Counted from the stretch's first letter, positions 22,216 through 35,128 are shown. The stretch is 64,000 bases of DNA from Saccopteryx bilineata (GCF_036850765.1 NC_089492.1:98165022-98229021), one strand, 5' to 3'. Translations and numbers: made by a program. Notes: generated by a model from the letters alone, not told the origin.

Positions 22216-22389
22216 GCCTGACCTGTGGTGGCGCAGTGGATAAAGCGTTGACCTGGAAATGCTGAGGTTGCCGGTTCAAAACCCTGGGCTTGCCTGGTCA
22301 AGGCACATATGGGAGTTGATGCTTCCAGCTCCTCCCCTCCTCTCTCTCTCTGTCTCTCTCTCCTCTCTCTCTCCTCTCTATAAAAAAAA
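22216..22389 (+). mobile_element. Short bat SINE, 'GCCTGACCTGTGGTGGCGC' subfamily
   Basis: The 174-bp element opens 'gcctgacctgtggtggcgca', has B-box-like 'ccggttcaaaacc', 'caaggcacatatgggagttg', 'cttccagctcctcccctcc', a (CT)n tract and a short A tail. The TSD 'gggaaaattcc' at 22205-22215 and 22390-22400 is perfect. A close relative is at 42568. Confidence 0.95.
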
Positions 22390-22904
22390 GGGAAAATTCC
22401 CAGGAAACTCAATCTGATCCTCCGCCCCCTCAAAAAAATTGACAGTATATTTTAGAACTCTCAATAAAAAGGTCAAATGAGTGCATGAGGTTAGGGAAAG
22501 GGGAAAATGTCTTTCCTTCTCATTGTCTCATCTTGTCCCTTTCTTGGATAGCATTAGAGAAAAGTAACTGAAAGTAGGTCTTAAATCCAAAGTAGATTGA
22601 GTTAAAGCCTGATATTCCTAATGACACTATTGACCTTTAAAAGAGAGTTTCCATGACTCTAACTTTCATCATCTAGCAACCCACTAAGACTCAGGAGCTA
22701 AGAAACAAAATCCTTCCCATCATGCCTGCCAGAAAGATAATTGAGATATTAGCTAGACAAAGAAACTGAGAAGAAAAAAAAAATTTCTGAAAGAAATTTA
22801 AGAATCCCTAAGAAATAAGTTTTATTAGACCACTGTGTTATAGAATAACTGATCAGATAGAACATATAAACACAATTGTCATTATAAGCTAAACTATATG
22901 TATA

Positions 22905-23108
22905 GGCAGTCCCCAGGTTATGAAAGAGATAGGTTCCATAGACTTGTTTTTAAGTTGAATTTGTCTGTAATTTGGAACAGGTACATTTACCTATTAAATG
23001 CAACTTAGATGTTTGTTGTAAGATAGTATTTATTTTTACTTTTCTGTGCAAATAAATAAATATTTTCAAACCTACAGAACCTACCTCATTTGTAACCAAG
23101 GGACTGCC
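22905..23108 (+). mobile_element. Pogo/Tigger-like non-autonomous DNA transposon, 204 bp
   Basis: The left end 'ggcagtccccaggttatgaa' and right end 'taaccaagggactgcc' are inverted repeats. The interior 'aagttgaatttgtctgtaatttgg' followed by 'aacaggtacattta' is the wording of a common old mammalian element with 'CAGTCCCCGGGTTACGAA' ends. The flanking TA on the left fits the superfamily; the right flank has decayed. No transposase is encoded. Confidence 0.7.
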
Positions 23109-23163
23109 AGTACTCCTTACTCAGTCAATACAGAATATATGAAGAGAAATAGCAGTATATAAC

Positions 23164-23655
23164 AGTTATCTATTGCTATGTAACAAATAATCCCCTAAAA
23201 TTTAGTAGCTTAAAACAACATTATTATCTCATGGAAATAAGGTGCAATTTAGGTAGTTCCTTTGTTTCACAGTATCTCTCAGGCTAGTCAAGATTTTGCC
23301 CAAGTGTTGACTGAGAAAGAATTCATTTCACAGCTCACTTATGTGGCTGCTAGCAGAAACTACTTCTTCATATCTGTTGGCCAGAGGCTGCCCTCTATCT
23401 CTTGCCCTGTGAGCCTTTCCAGAGAGCATCTCACACTTGGCAACTGATTTTATTAAACAAGCAGGTGAGAAGAGTGCAAACAAGATGGAAGTTCCAGGCT
23501 CTTACAGCCTAACTCCTGAAGTGACATCCCATCACTTTGGCCATATGCCATCATCAGAAGGCAGTTACTAGGTCCAGTCTACACATAAAAAAAGGGTATT
23601 ATACAGGGCATGAATATCATGAGGCAGAGATCATTGAGAGCTATTTTGGAAGCTG
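23164..23655 (+). repeat. Ancient interspersed repeat, family name uncertain
   Basis: The start 'gttatctattgctatgtaacaaataatcccc' pattern, the middle 'tgttggccagaggctgccctc', and the end 'gtgacatcccatcactttggcc' plus 'attttggaagctgtctatggca' are parts of a very common old mammalian repeat of about 450-500 bp. The frames of 61 and 107 codons over it are chance. A diverged second member is at 47055-47585. Confidence 0.6.
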
Positions 23656-24029
23656 TCTATGGCACAGAATTTGGTAAGAAATTTTTAAAAGAAATCCATG
23701 GATTGGTGGTAGAAATCTACATATATACAGAAATTGAAGGTGGCACATTCCAGTTCTTAAAAACTCACATTATATATGTGTCAGGTCACCATATATCTGC
23801 CCATGAAATGAAGAATAATAAATGCAAATTAACAAATATGCTTCTCATAATCACTAATGTTTCTGTTATTAGCAATGTCATTTTTTTAATGAATCTCATG
23901 AACTGTCAAATAGAATTCACCTCAGCAACTTAAACCTAACTTTTTAAACAATGCTTCTTAGTTTGGATTATGGTTTTGTCTTACCCTGGAACTGTTCTTT
24001 GAATAATGCAGTTTATTAGACTATATTTT

Positions 24030-24440
24030 TTGGTCACAGTCTTTTGTTCCCTCTGTACCTTTGCCACGCTTCAATGTCAGTAGAGTGGTCTTCCCAACTC
24101 CACTGACATTGGGCATGGCCTTACCATAGCTTTTATCAGGGATATGATAGCATATCAGTTCTAAGCACAAGCTTTTAAAGGCGGTTTGTTTCTACTTATC
24201 TGTGAGTATCTGTTCTCTATCCTAAAAACAGCCTACTCTCTGCTACTTGAGAACAGGTCTTAGAATGAGGGGCATGCTTAAACTATTTCCATCCCTGAAG
24301 CCTGAAATAAATGCAGCTGAGGCCAGAACAGCTCTGCATGGCCACAAGCAATAGCTGGACCGATATGCAAGAAATAAAGAATTCTTGTCATTAGACCATG
24401 AAATTTAAGGCTATTTGTTTTACAGAAATAGTTTATTAAA
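24030..24440 (+). repeat. Probable ancient LTR- or MER-type repeat containing a hairpin
   Basis: The part 'acctttgccacgcttcaatg' and the end 'agaaataaagaattcttgtc' with 'gaaatttaaggctatttgtttta' resemble the end of an old mammalian repeat that carries a polyadenylation-like AATAAA. The call is tentative. An imperfect inverted repeat lies at 24072-24111. Confidence 0.4.
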
Positions 24441-24989
24441 ACAGCTTATATAATAATTTTTAAATCATAAATTTTAAAAATAAACAAAGTAGACTTGATT
24501 ATAGAAGCAGATTGTAGAGGCAATAATCAGCAATTTTCATACCATCCATACTGACAAACTGTTTTCTAAACCAAATGTTATTATTACAATAAATGTGTGT
24601 GATCTTAAACTGTTTAGTTTTTTATTTCTCTGAATAAGTTTCCTTGTAAGAATTCAATGGGATAAGAGATGTGAAATTATCTAATGTTGTTTTAGAATAT
24701 AGTAGGTACAAACTAATGTTGGTTTAATTTTCCGATAATTAAATCAATAGACTTAAAAATTGAGTTTTATAAACTTACAATTAAATAAATTACATTAAAA
24801 ATAAAGATAATAAGCCCTCAAAATCATCACTTCCTAATTACTTCATTATAAATGTAATTTTTACACTTTACTATAATATATGTTCTTAAGATTATTACAT
24901 CTATTCTAGCTCTCCAGGGAAATACTACATAATGGTGTGTTGTTGCATATCTCTTCCCAATCCCAAGTACAACAACAGTATTTTTAAAC

Positions 24990-25235
24990 TGGCCACAGAA
25001 ATCAGCAAATGCTACAACATGAGCAACAGTAAGTGGCTACCAGATGAAAGGGGGTGGAGGGAAGTGAAGGGTAGTGGGGATTGAGTATATGGTGATGGAA
25101 GAAGATATGACTTTGGGTGGTGAACATACAATAAAATATAGAGATGATGTATTATAAAATTGTTCATTTGAAACCTATATAATTTTATTAACCAATGTAA
25201 CCCCAATGAATTTAATGAAAACCAAAAAATAAAGT
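24990..25235 (+). mobile_element. L1 3' UTR fragment
   Basis: 'ggtggtgaacatacaataaaa', 'tagagatgatgtattataaaa' and 'gaaacctatataattttatta' followed by 'accaatgtaaccccaatgaa' form the L1 3' terminus seen also at 9560-9655. It is 5'-truncated with an A-rich end near 25235. Confidence 0.85.
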
Positions 25236-25393
25236 AAAATAATTAACGTGTGTCAGGTTAATAGCCATTACCTTAGTGACCATGAAAAAGCTAGAAAACT
25301 TTGACATAGACAAACCAGTAAAATTAGCAATATCCTTGTATTACTATTTACACTATGAGCAATCATTTATTGACCTTCTATAAACTAGTAACT

Positions 25394-25515
25394 TTGCATA
25401 TGCCATTTCTAATCAACAGAAACACTGAAAAACTAAATATTGTTGTGCCTAAATTTGCAAATGTTATTCTTAATCAATAGCAACATTGAAAAAATTGATA
25501 TTGTTATGCCTAATT
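25394..25515 (+). repeat. Diverged two-copy tandem repeat, 61-nt period
   Basis: The unit starting 'ttgcatatgccatttctaat' at 25394 is repeated, diverged, from 25455 ('ttgcaaatgttattcttaat'). Shared landmarks are 'aatcaa.ag.aaca.tgaaaaa' and 'atattgtt.tgcctaa'. Divergence indicates an old duplication. Confidence 0.75.
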
Positions 25516-25599
25516 TACAAATGAGGAAATGGAGACACTGAAAATTTATATAAACTACCTAAGTTCACATAACTTGTCTATGGGCAGAGCCAGAATTCT

Positions 25600-25690
25600 T
25601 GATTTATTTATTTTTATTGAGTTTAGAGACACAAAGAGAGGGAGAGAGACACACAGAGAGAGAGAGAGAGAGAGAGATGCATTCATTTGG
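25600..25690 (-). repeat. Possible SINE 3' tail with (GA)n tract
   Basis: 'gatttatttatttttattga' followed by purine-rich sequence and a (GA)n run at about 25656-25678 resembles the reverse complement of a bat SINE CT-rich 3' end. No tRNA-like head can be found, so this may be only a simple repeat. Confidence 0.35.
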
Positions 25691-28324
25691 GAACAGGAGG
25701 AAGAGGCTACTTTTTCCACCTCCTACCCCATCCCCAGAGAACTCCACAAGTGGGAGGGAAGACTCCAAGGGACTTTCTGTAGAGATTAAGCTTACCTGCC
25801 AGAAGAGGTGGTCACCATTCTATTCAGTAGTAGGACTATGGCCAAGAAAGAGAAGTTGCTGATCTACCCCAGTGCCCACAGAGAAGCAGAGGGAGCTGGA
25901 CAGAGATGGCAGTCAGAGGGAGTGGGATGTCCAGCAGATGAGCAATTCTCGTTCTCTCCCTACCCCCACGTCAAAGAAATACAAATTACAAATGCCGTGA
26001 AAGCCCTATCCTTTTCCCTTCTTCCTCGTTCTCCTTCCTCAGAAACATGATGTAGAGTGTAAAAGCAAGTTGCAAAAGGATACCTATAGTTCATTAACAT
26101 CTGTGTAAAAGAACACAGAGAACAATCATATGCATTGTTTGATTAAACATATTTTAGTAAGACTTCCCAAAATAAACAAAAAAGGAAAAAATGGTTAATG
26201 AGGATTTACTATATCACAAACAAGAAACAACTTGCAACAAAAAATTAGGATATACAGAACTGACATATTCATTCAAGGACGTCTACATATTTAAACTATT
26301 AGTCAATAGTACTCTGGCTTGATATATTCAAATAGTAGAATACTTTTAGTACTATAGCTGGAACTATTTCCCTGTTTCATCAGTTACATAGTTCCTTTGA
26401 ATATAAACCTAGAGCCTTATAAATGTGAAATATGCTACACAATAAAATGCATTCCTGGGTTGGACTTAGCTGGTAAATAAAGTAATTAAATGCCATGGCT
26501 TGGAGTCCCAGATGATTTACTTCAGTAGAAATGACCTCATAAAGTTCTCACCCAGTTGTGTAAGCTAAGTCTCCTTCCTATTGCATTTTGAATGGTTTAT
26601 ACATGTTGGGTGCAAGAAAATAGAAACAGCAGAAATATGTAATATACCAGGGAGAGTTTTTTAATTAATTGGTCAAGGTATAGGCACTTAATAAACTTAA
26701 AGATATTATCAACTATCTTAGCAAGTCTTAATTTTCTCTGTGAGCATGCCTGAACAGAAGAGCTCCAATAAACTCTCCTTTCTACTTCTTAGCATTAGCT
26801 TACATTATTTTGATTTTATTTTTGTTGCCTATTTCCTGTGTTTGCTTTTACATTTGTGTACCAAGGATTCCATTAGGCACATAGGAAGTGTAATAAATAA
26901 TTATATTTTGCATGATTGGTTTTAAATATTTTTGAAATAAAATAAGAAATTTGTCTTTTGGCATAGGATTACATAAATAAAAAACAGAAAGGATATGGTC
27001 CTTTAAGAGAGTGAATCACTATTCCCTCCACCTGCTTCCTAATTCCCGGTGTTAAATGCACCAAAGACTCAAATCCCATTAACTTCTTGTCACAGGAAGC
27101 CCACAAATGTTTTCTTACAGCTAGTGAAAAAAGAAACATGTAGAATAATCTTGAAAAAAACAAATATAACAGGAGGAGGCTGTGGGAGCAGGAGCTGTGG
27201 CCCAAATTCTGTTTCTTCTTCATCATTCAAATTGTGCCTTAGTGAGAAAGGCACGATTGCCAAGCCACGTATCTGCAAACAACTGCTCCCTTAACTACAC
27301 AAAGGGAACCTTCAGAGATTTTTAGAAATGCTGAGTGAAGTGCACTGCTACTAAGAAGTTGTACTGATAAGCTGTGATCATTTATGCATACCCAGGGCGG
27401 TAGAGATCTGGATATAGAGAGAGCTCTACGCAGAGCTGAAGTTGAAAAAATTACAATTTATCTTCTGGACTGTCGTTCTCCTGCCCAAATACATACAAAC
27501 ACACTCAGGACTCATTCTCTTCAGGTGCACTCTTCATGCACTCTGTTCCAACTGCTTCCCCCTCATTCCATGCCTCCTCTTCCACCAACTTCTAGCATAG
27601 GTTATCTGATGATGTAACCACCTCCAAGGGAAAAAAAAATGTAATAGACACATTGTCATGTAAGGGTTAATAACTAATTGAAGCTTAAGTTTGTATTCTC
27701 TCCCCAGTATCACTAATTCAAAGCCATGCAATATGAATGGTAGAATGTCATAGTGATATGCTGATGGGAAAGAAATGTTAGTACCCCAAAATCTCACTAG
27801 AAGGTTCTTGCTCTTTCCCAGCATGTAAGCAATCCTGTTTTCTTCTCTGCAGTGGCAAATCATTTTCATAAGATACTATTTATACATTCTCAATAGTCAC
27901 TTATTTTTCAATCCAGTGTAGTATGGGGCTTAGAGAATCACTACTCTACTGAAATAGTTCCCAGCCAAAATTATCAATTTCTTTATTGATAAATTATTAC
28001 AGAATTTTCTGACTTCAGGTTAACTTCCATGTAGCTCTTGACCCCTCTGGCCATTTTTTTCTTCTTAAAACTCCTTCTTTGGTCTCTGTGGCTCTCTTCA
28101 TGCTCGTCCTCATTCTCTCCTCCATTTTTCTGTTTCTCTGTGGAATCTTCTCCTCTGCCCTTCCCTTAAATATCAGAGTTTTCTAGGGCTCTCTCTTTAG
28201 CTCTCATTTTTCTCTAAAACCATTCCTAGTATAACCTCACCCATTTCAATTACTTCAACCATTACATACATGGTACATATGTATGTGTGTATGCATGTAT
28301 ATAACAATAATTCTCAAATATCAA
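25691..28324. other. Unique-looking DNA, no gene seen
   Basis: Frames of 60-111 codons occur (for example 27534-27869 on the minus strand) without recognisable domains, conserved-looking splice context or codon bias. The interval is not obviously repetitive. Confidence 0.45.
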
Positions 28325-28485
28325 CTACTTAATCTCTCTTATCTACAAATCATGGATCATGAAAAGAAAAATAGTAACTCACCTGATAAGGTCGCTGTGA
28401 GGATTAAATGAATTAATAAATTTAGAGTGCTTAGGGAGAGTGCCTGGCACACAGCGAGCACCCATTAAGTATGAGTTATTATTAG
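28325..28485 (+). mobile_element. MIR SINE 3' half
   Basis: 'gctgtgaggattaaatgaatta', 'agagtgcttagggagagtgc' and 'ctggcacacagcgagcacccatt' are the well-known 3' half of MIR, in sense orientation. Confidence 0.85.
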
Positions 28486-28499
28486 TAAACAACAGCCAC

Positions 28500-28865
28500 C
28501 TGACTGGTTTCCCTTTCTCTCCTCACTGTTTTCCAAGCTATTCCTCAGTTAGTAGCCAGAGTATACATTTTAAAATGAAAATCAGATCACATCCCTCCCT
28601 AGCTTTAAATATTCAGTGTTTCATTCACCCATATACCCATATACATCCCTAAAATCTTCAAAACCAATAGTTCCCCTATGAGTTCCAACAGCATCTTATG
28701 TATATACGTATTATAGAACTTGTAAGACTGAATTGCATTTTCCCACTTATATATTAATCTGTGTTGTAAGACTCTAAACAGCTCAAGATTTTATTATTAA
28801 ATCTATTTATCTTCACTGCCTAGCACATAATAGGTATTCAATACATATCCAATGACTGAATGAAT
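28500..28865 (+). mobile_element. L2 LINE 3' end
   Basis: 'aaaatcagatcacatccctcc' followed by 'gtaagactctaaacagctcaag' and the terminal 'tagcacataataggtattcaa' with 'atgactgaatgaatg' matches the L2 3' UTR order. Divergence is high. It directly follows a MIR. Confidence 0.7.
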
Positions 28866-29654
28866 GCAGCCCATCATCTGCTATAAACTGTGACTAAGAG
28901 AAAGATAAGAAAATTCTTGTATTCTTCCATGTGTAGTCAATCAGCTGGAACTATGGGAAACAAAGCTTCCATTTAAATTACCCATTTAACTGCAGTAGCA
29001 TTTTCTCTAGGGTTAGTAAATTCATGTCAAGAATATTCACAAAAGTTCTATTCTCTTCTATTTAGCATCTCAGGAATTCAAAATTAGTTAGTACTGTCTG
29101 GGTTTTGAAATTAAAAATATTGCTTTTCTCTGTTATTAAATTGATTTGGGATTTCCTGCTAAATATGGAGTTGAAGAGGGAGAAATCTTGATGTAGATTT
29201 TGGAGCTTAAAAATCCCTTCATTTTCCCCCAACAAAGGTAACACCCAAGTAAGTTAAAAAGAATATGACTTACAAAACAAATGTTATTCCTCTTTCTAAA
29301 TATCTGCATTAAAAAAATGGAATACATTTCTTTACCCTCAGGTAGCTCAAATTATTTTGAGTTGAAAGCAAGAATTTATGATTTTAACTTTATAGACAAA
29401 CTAATAAAATTGAAGGTAAGAAATATAAAAGTTGAGTCCCAATAAATCATCCAAAATATGAATAGTTGTAAAGGTAAAGAGCAGTGCATGCTTCTGAGGG
29501 GCACTGAGAACATCAGCTGTGCGGGGCGCTGGGAAAGAGGCCACCTGCTTGGAAAGCAGGATTTGAGTCTGAACAGCAGGTTAGATAGAGACATGGTTTA
29601 AGCTCTTGAAAGCATTAAACAAGGGATTAAGGTAAGAAATTGTCTCTCATTAAT
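28866..29654. other. Unique-looking DNA
   Basis: No gene or confident repeat is seen. Minus-strand frames of 60-72 codons lack recognisable motifs. Confidence 0.45.
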
Positions 29655-29905
29655 AATAACAAGCATAATAATAACAGTCATACATAGTGCCAATAGGGTG
29701 TCAGGCAAGCTCATTCTAAACCTGACATATTAACTCACTTATTGCAAATAACAAGCTCATGGTATAGGTTTATAGCCACTGTCCCATTGTAGATGGGGAA
29801 TCCAGGCATGATGAGCATGGTAACTTGCCCAAAGTTGTAGTTTGTAAGCGGCTGAGCTACATTGGAACTCAGACTCATTTTGTAGAACACCATGCTATGG
29901 AGTCT
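29655..29905 (-). mobile_element. MIR SINE
   Basis: The reverse complement shows the MIR consensus; on the plus strand 'cccattgtagatggggaatc', 'taacttgcccaaagttgtag' and 'gctacattggaactcagac' follow in the right order. It is nearly full length but diverged. Confidence 0.75.
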
Positions 29906-30079
29906 AGCCTCCCACTAAGCAAATGAGTCTCTTGACTAACACTCCCTGTCAACACATTGCACTATTATTCTATTGCATGGAGATATAGTGGGGAATGGGA
30001 TGTGGGGATGCCTTATTGGGTGGGATGACAAAATAACAAGTAACAAGAAAAGTGCCAAAAAGTGTTTTGACAACAGAGG

Positions 30080-30470
30080 TTTAGGGACCTGAAGGAGCAG
30101 AGCAGGACCCTAATCTGCTTCAGTAATAAGAAAAGGCTTCTCTCAAAAATGAACATGAACCCAGAAAGATGAGTAGGAATGTGCCTGGTAAAGAAGGAGA
30201 TGATAGATTCACATGCACGTAAGGATTAGGAGAGTCTTATAAAGCTAGAGCGGAGTAAGCAAGATAAAATAGCAGATGGGGCTGGAGACAAAGCTGGCCA
30301 CCTGAAAGCCTTTGGACTTTATAGAAAAGACAATGAGAAGCCATGGGAGGGCTTTCTGCAAAGGAAACCTAGATACAGTATGGAGACTAGATTGAAGAGA
30401 GCCAAGAGCAGAAACACAAGAAGCAGTTAGAAGGAAACTATTGCAGTCCTGCAAATATAAGAGGACCCGT
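30080..30470 (+). repeat. Ancient interspersed repeat, family uncertain
   Basis: 'ggagacaaagctggccacct', 'gcctttggactttatagaaaa', 'aatgagaagccatgggaggg' and 'gaaactattgcagtcctgc' form a mammal-wide old repeat of the same type as 2890-3260. The minus-strand 93-codon frame over it is chance. Confidence 0.5.
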
Positions 30471-31073
30471 AGCACTTTGTGATATATTAGATGTGGTGGG
30501 TGACAGGGAGAAGCCAAGAGTGACATTCAGAAGACAGCAAAGAGAGAGCAATGGAGGAGGACACAAGACATTGAACCTTTGCCATCAGCATCTGATGGAA
30601 AATTACAAACAAAAATATAAAATGTGCTCGTGTTCAATACCATCAATCAAATTGAATGTTGAAGGAACAGATTAATAAATCAGGAAAATATTAACATGTG
30701 AGATGCAGAATATTAAAAGATAAGAACAGAGAAACAACTGTCAAATTGTGAGTATATACACAGAGAAAGTATCTCAGTATGCAAAGAGGATAGCACAGAA
30801 AACCAAAGCAGAGATTCAGAAATTGAAATGCAGAACGGAAATAAGAGCCATTATTAATGAGTCCTACAAAAGCATCTCTTTCAGTTTAACAGTGTTTTCA
30901 AATATGAAAGGAGGTGGGTGTTAGAATGAATGGGTAAGAATCAGCAAGTAACCAGAAGAGAATCAAGGGTCCACTACCCTAAAATTCTGAAAAATTCCAC
31001 AAGAAATCAGAACCTATTTCTAATTAGTGGAATCATAAAAAATGACCATGCTAAGGAAGCCACTTATTTTTCT

Positions 31074-31387
31074 ATTCAGTGAGAGGAGGGGAGGCAGAAA
31101 CAGACTCCCATATGCCCCCCGACCGGGATACAACTGGCAAGCCCACTAGGGGGCGATGCTCTGCCTGTCTGGGGCCCTTGTTCTGTTGAGCCATCCTCAG
31201 TGCCCAGGGCCAACTTGCTCCAATCGAGGCATGGCTGCAGGAGAAAAAGGAGAAAGAGAGAGAGAAGTGAGAGGAACATGGGGTGAGAAGCAGATGAGCA
31301 CCTCTCCTGTGTGCCCTGACCAGGAATTGAACCCAGAACATTCACAGGCTGGGCTGACGCTCTACCACTGAGCAAACTGGCCAAGGT
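31074..31387 (-). mobile_element. Older copy of the long bat SINE
   Basis: On the minus strand the copy shows the head (degraded 'gaccttggccagtttgctca'), a near B-box 'gggttcaattcctg', 'gggcacacaggagaggtgct' and the GC-rich body ending at 'gagtctgtttctgcctcccc'. The body is shortened compared with 8359 and the poly(A) tail is gone. It retains a perfect CTCF-core match on the plus strand at 31143-31155 ('CCACTAGGGGGCG'). Confidence 0.9.
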
Positions 31388-34244
31388 CTTACCGAAGCTA
31401 CTTTTTAAAGGAAATAAATTCAGGGAAAAAGTGATGTCGATTTTTGCTCCTATGATCCTCTTATTACCCTTAAAATATGATTTTTGGGGGAATTGGAACA
31501 GGCTATAAATGTCTTCACAGTAACTTACTATAATATTGACTATTTAAAATCATTTAAATATAATATTGAGCTCAGTGGTAAATATTGAGTTTATTAATCT
31601 TTAATATAAAAATCTTAAAGATTCTATAGAGGTAAAACAGAAGTACAAAACCTAAGACCTCTTATTTTGTGTATGGGACATAGTTTGTAGTATACTAAAA
31701 TACAAATGAATTTTAAACTTTAAACTTGAGACTTCAACGTATTTTATTTTTGTATCAAGCTAGTTTCTCTGCTTTATTTGTTGATTAACTTCTATTAGGG
31801 ATACTTCAGTAGAAATTTTTAGGGGATAAATGACTTACTATATTAGCAACTCCTTCTCCTATGCTTCCAATTCTTTGGGGACATTACTCACACTGCACTG
31901 TAATTATCTGATTGCATGCCAGGGCATAAAGCTAAAGTCCCTGAGAGCAAATTCCCCTACTAACAAAATGAATTGCTGATATTTACAAAATGGGACTCAA
32001 TCTAAGCTAATGTAGTATCATTTTTACTAAATCAGCTCACTTTGACATGATATAGGATTATGAAATACAATTTACATATATTGCCTAAGACTGTAGTGCC
32101 ATCTTTTTCATGATCTGGTTCTATTAGGCAATATATATATTAAATTTTTTAAAATATTGTGATCTTATACAGTATTGATGTTATGAAATTTCCAAAATAT
32201 TTTAATAAAAAATTATTTCAGAAAAGCAAGCATGAATATAAAAGCAAAATTTTTAGTCAAGCAGTTCAGTTGATAATAATCAACTTCAGAAAAATCTCTG
32301 ATATAATTTCCAGTTCAAATAACCGCCCTGGGAAGAAATATTGAAATTCTTTTGTAGAGTCAAAAAAAAAAAATATATACATTTGCATTGTGCCACTAGG
32401 AGGGGAGAAAAAGGAAATTTCCATTATCAAAGTGAAACTTCTTAAACAATGTAAACCATAGCATACAAATCAGAGCCGAATATTTTTACACAGCTTCTTC
32501 TCTTGATAGAAAAGGAGTGAAAAGCCGATATTTTGCCTTTTCAAATGAATGTCCTTTGCAGATAGACTTACCCAACCCCTTGGTTACAGGAAGGATTTTT
32601 CAATTAGACAGACTAACCTGCTGCTACTTCTTTCTGCTTAGTGCATAACACTGGAGAATGCAAGTTAGATGGTAAGAAAAAGCTTCCTAAGGATAACCAC
32701 TATTGGGTACTAAAATATATAACCAGGTGATCTCTCCAAGCCATGAGGTTTTTGGGTCTAATCTGAATACAGAGGGGTGGGCTGGGCTTTGTGGGGCCTC
32801 AAGTCTAACCAAGAGTTATGATCTAGTCATGTTTCATTTTTATATATTAGCGTTTTCTTAAACTTGGATATATTCTCAACCCACAAGAGTGGGTAGCTGG
32901 CCAAATGCTCACTAGTTGTTTCTATAATATCTCTTATAACGATGATACTTTGGCAATGGGAACCAAAGAGTGTTTATTGTCCAAATATCACACTTTGATT
33001 ACTATAGAATCTTTTACTTTCCTGTATTCTGATTTCTTCAAGGCCCAAACTAATAATATTTGATCCATAGTGAGATAACTAATAAATTCTTATTTTCATG
33101 GCTGCTTTTGTATTTGTTACTTCAAGAGTGGCCTTTAATGATGCCAAATTTATTACATGCATGACAACTAAATAACCCAGATTATTCTTACTTACTTGCA
33201 AAGCTGAAGCAAGTACAGTACTGACTCTAAATGTCACATTCGACAGAGATGAATTTAGGTTATCTAAACTCGGAATCCCCTAAAGGTGAAAACTTACATC
33301 TATGGAAATTCTTTCTACACTTACACTGAAAAGGTATAACTGGTGTATCAAGTTCATCAGTCTGTCATGATGCATTAGGAACATTCTACTCCCTTAGAAA
33401 GAATACAGTGATAACTTTATCAACTCATTCACCAGCCTAACTGGGATACAGGGTGATGGAAGTGAAGTGAGAAGGGGAAGGCAATGGCCTTCTTATGGAA
33501 CAAAACTGCTAGGCAGAGAGCAAGCAAGTGATTCCTTCCACAGAGAGGTTGCCAACTGCTAAAATTTTCAGTTTCCTCTTTCTAGTCAGACTTATTTAAA
33601 ACACAAACCCAGTGTTCCTACAGCAGAAAAAAATGGAAGTCAAATTGGCACCTGATAGAAAGCTTTTACAGTAAGATACTAAGGACATTAGTAACTAGTT
33701 TGAGGGGGGAAAAAACTGAAAGCATAAAATGCCAACAGCAATTGGTATAAAGTGTACTATACAGGGAATATCTTCATATTATCTTGCCATAACTCTGTAG
33801 TTGCCCAAAGTAGACAATGAGACAGTAGATCAGAGCAAGACTGTTTGAACCTCCCAGCACAGCAGACAAGCAGGAGTACCAGCACGGTAGCAACATTTCC
33901 CTTGTCCCCATATCCCACAGAGTGATGCTGGGTCCTAGATTGCAACTACACTTACAGTGAGTTGCACCACGGTTGGACTCAGGGCTAAGGGCCCAGCAAC
34001 TTTTATAGCAAGCAGTAAACAAGCTAATCCCTCTACCCAAGGAGACAGCCGTCCTCTGATAGTACTGGCATGGGGGTGGCTTTAACTGCATAATTAACTA
34101 GCTACAAAAATAGTCCAGGATTAAAGCTCATTGTGCCTTATTTTTTAGCATACTCAGCAAGGAGGCCCACCAGGTTCCCTGGTGGACTGCCTCTCCCAAC
34201 ACACAGCAAGGGAGCTGCATGTGTTCTTGAAACAAGGTCCCTGT
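31388..34244. other. Unique-looking DNA, 2.9 kb without gene or confident repeat
   Basis: Both strands were scanned for repeat ends, tRNA boxes and coding frames. The longest frames (105 and 62 codons, minus, 33757-34091) overlap each other in different registers, which argues against coding. Conservation across mammals could not be tested. Confidence 0.45.
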
Positions 34245-34520
34245 CGTGGGTTGAAATGTGTCTTCTAAAAAAGATATGCAAAAGTCTTAACCTGTGGTTC
34301 CTCTGAATGTGACTTTATTTGAAAATAGAGTCTTTGCAGATGGAGTCAAGTTAAGACAAGGACATATTGAATTAGGATGAACCCTAATCTAAAGACTGAA
34401 ATTCTTGTCTGCAGAGGGAAATTTGGACACAGATATGGATACTCACCACGTGATGATATAGGCAGAGACTGGAGTGATGTATCTACAAACCAATAAATAC
34501 CAAAGACTGTCAGCAACTGC
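34245..34520 (+). mobile_element. MLT1-like MaLR LTR, truncated
   Basis: 'ggttgaaatgtgtcttctaa', 'gaatgtgactttatttgaaaa', 'agagtctttgcagatggagtc', 'gaggga aatttggacacaga'-type text and 'atctacaaaccaataaatacc' follow the order of an ERVL-MaLR solo LTR. The 3' end ('cttctagcctccagaact...') is missing, unlike the relative at 35690. It holds no retroviral gene. Confidence 0.65.
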
Positions 34521-34753
34521 AAAACTAGGAGAGAAGCAAGGAAGAGATCCTCCTCCCTTCCTATGTTGGTCAGCTTAGGCTGCCATACAAAATGCCACAG
34601 GCTGAATAGCTGAAACTGCAGAAATTCTTAATGGAATTTTCCCTGGCAGGCTGCAAGCTTTCATTAGGCCAATAACCCCTTTCCCCCTTCCATTTCTTTT
34701 TCCTTTTCTATCTTATCCCTGTCCCTATATTATATTTTGGAAAAAAATATTTT

Positions 34754-35128
34754 CCTGGCCCTAGTAGGTTTGCTCAGTGGTAGAGGGTCAACCCAGTGTG
34801 TAGATGTCTAGGATTTGATTCCCAGTCAGGGCATACAGGAGAAGCACCCATCTGCTTCTCCACCTCTCCCTCCCTCTCTTCTCTCTCTCCCCACCCTCTC
34901 TTCCCCTCTTGCAGAGTTGGCCTCAGGCACTGAGGATGGCTCCATGGCCTCCACCTCAGGTGCTGAGAAGAGCTCAGTTGCTGAGCAATGGAGCAATGCC
35001 CCAGATGGGAAGACCATTGTCCCCTAGTGAACTTGACAGGTGGATCCTGGTCAAGGCACATGCAGGAATCTGTCTCTCTGCCTCCTCTCCTCTCACTGAA
35101 CTAAAAAAAGAAAGAAAGAAAGAAAAAG
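34754..35128 (+). mobile_element. Diverged copy of the long bat SINE
   Basis: The head is 'ctggccctagtaggtttgct', the B-box is mutated ('ggatttgattccc'), then 'agtcagggcatacaggagaag', a C/T-rich stretch, 'ctgaggatggctccatggcc' and the end 'gaatctgtctctctgcctcc', with an (AAAG)n tail. CpG positions of the young copies are mostly TG/CA here, consistent with age. The CTCF-like motif has decayed ('gtcccctagtg'). Confidence 0.9.
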
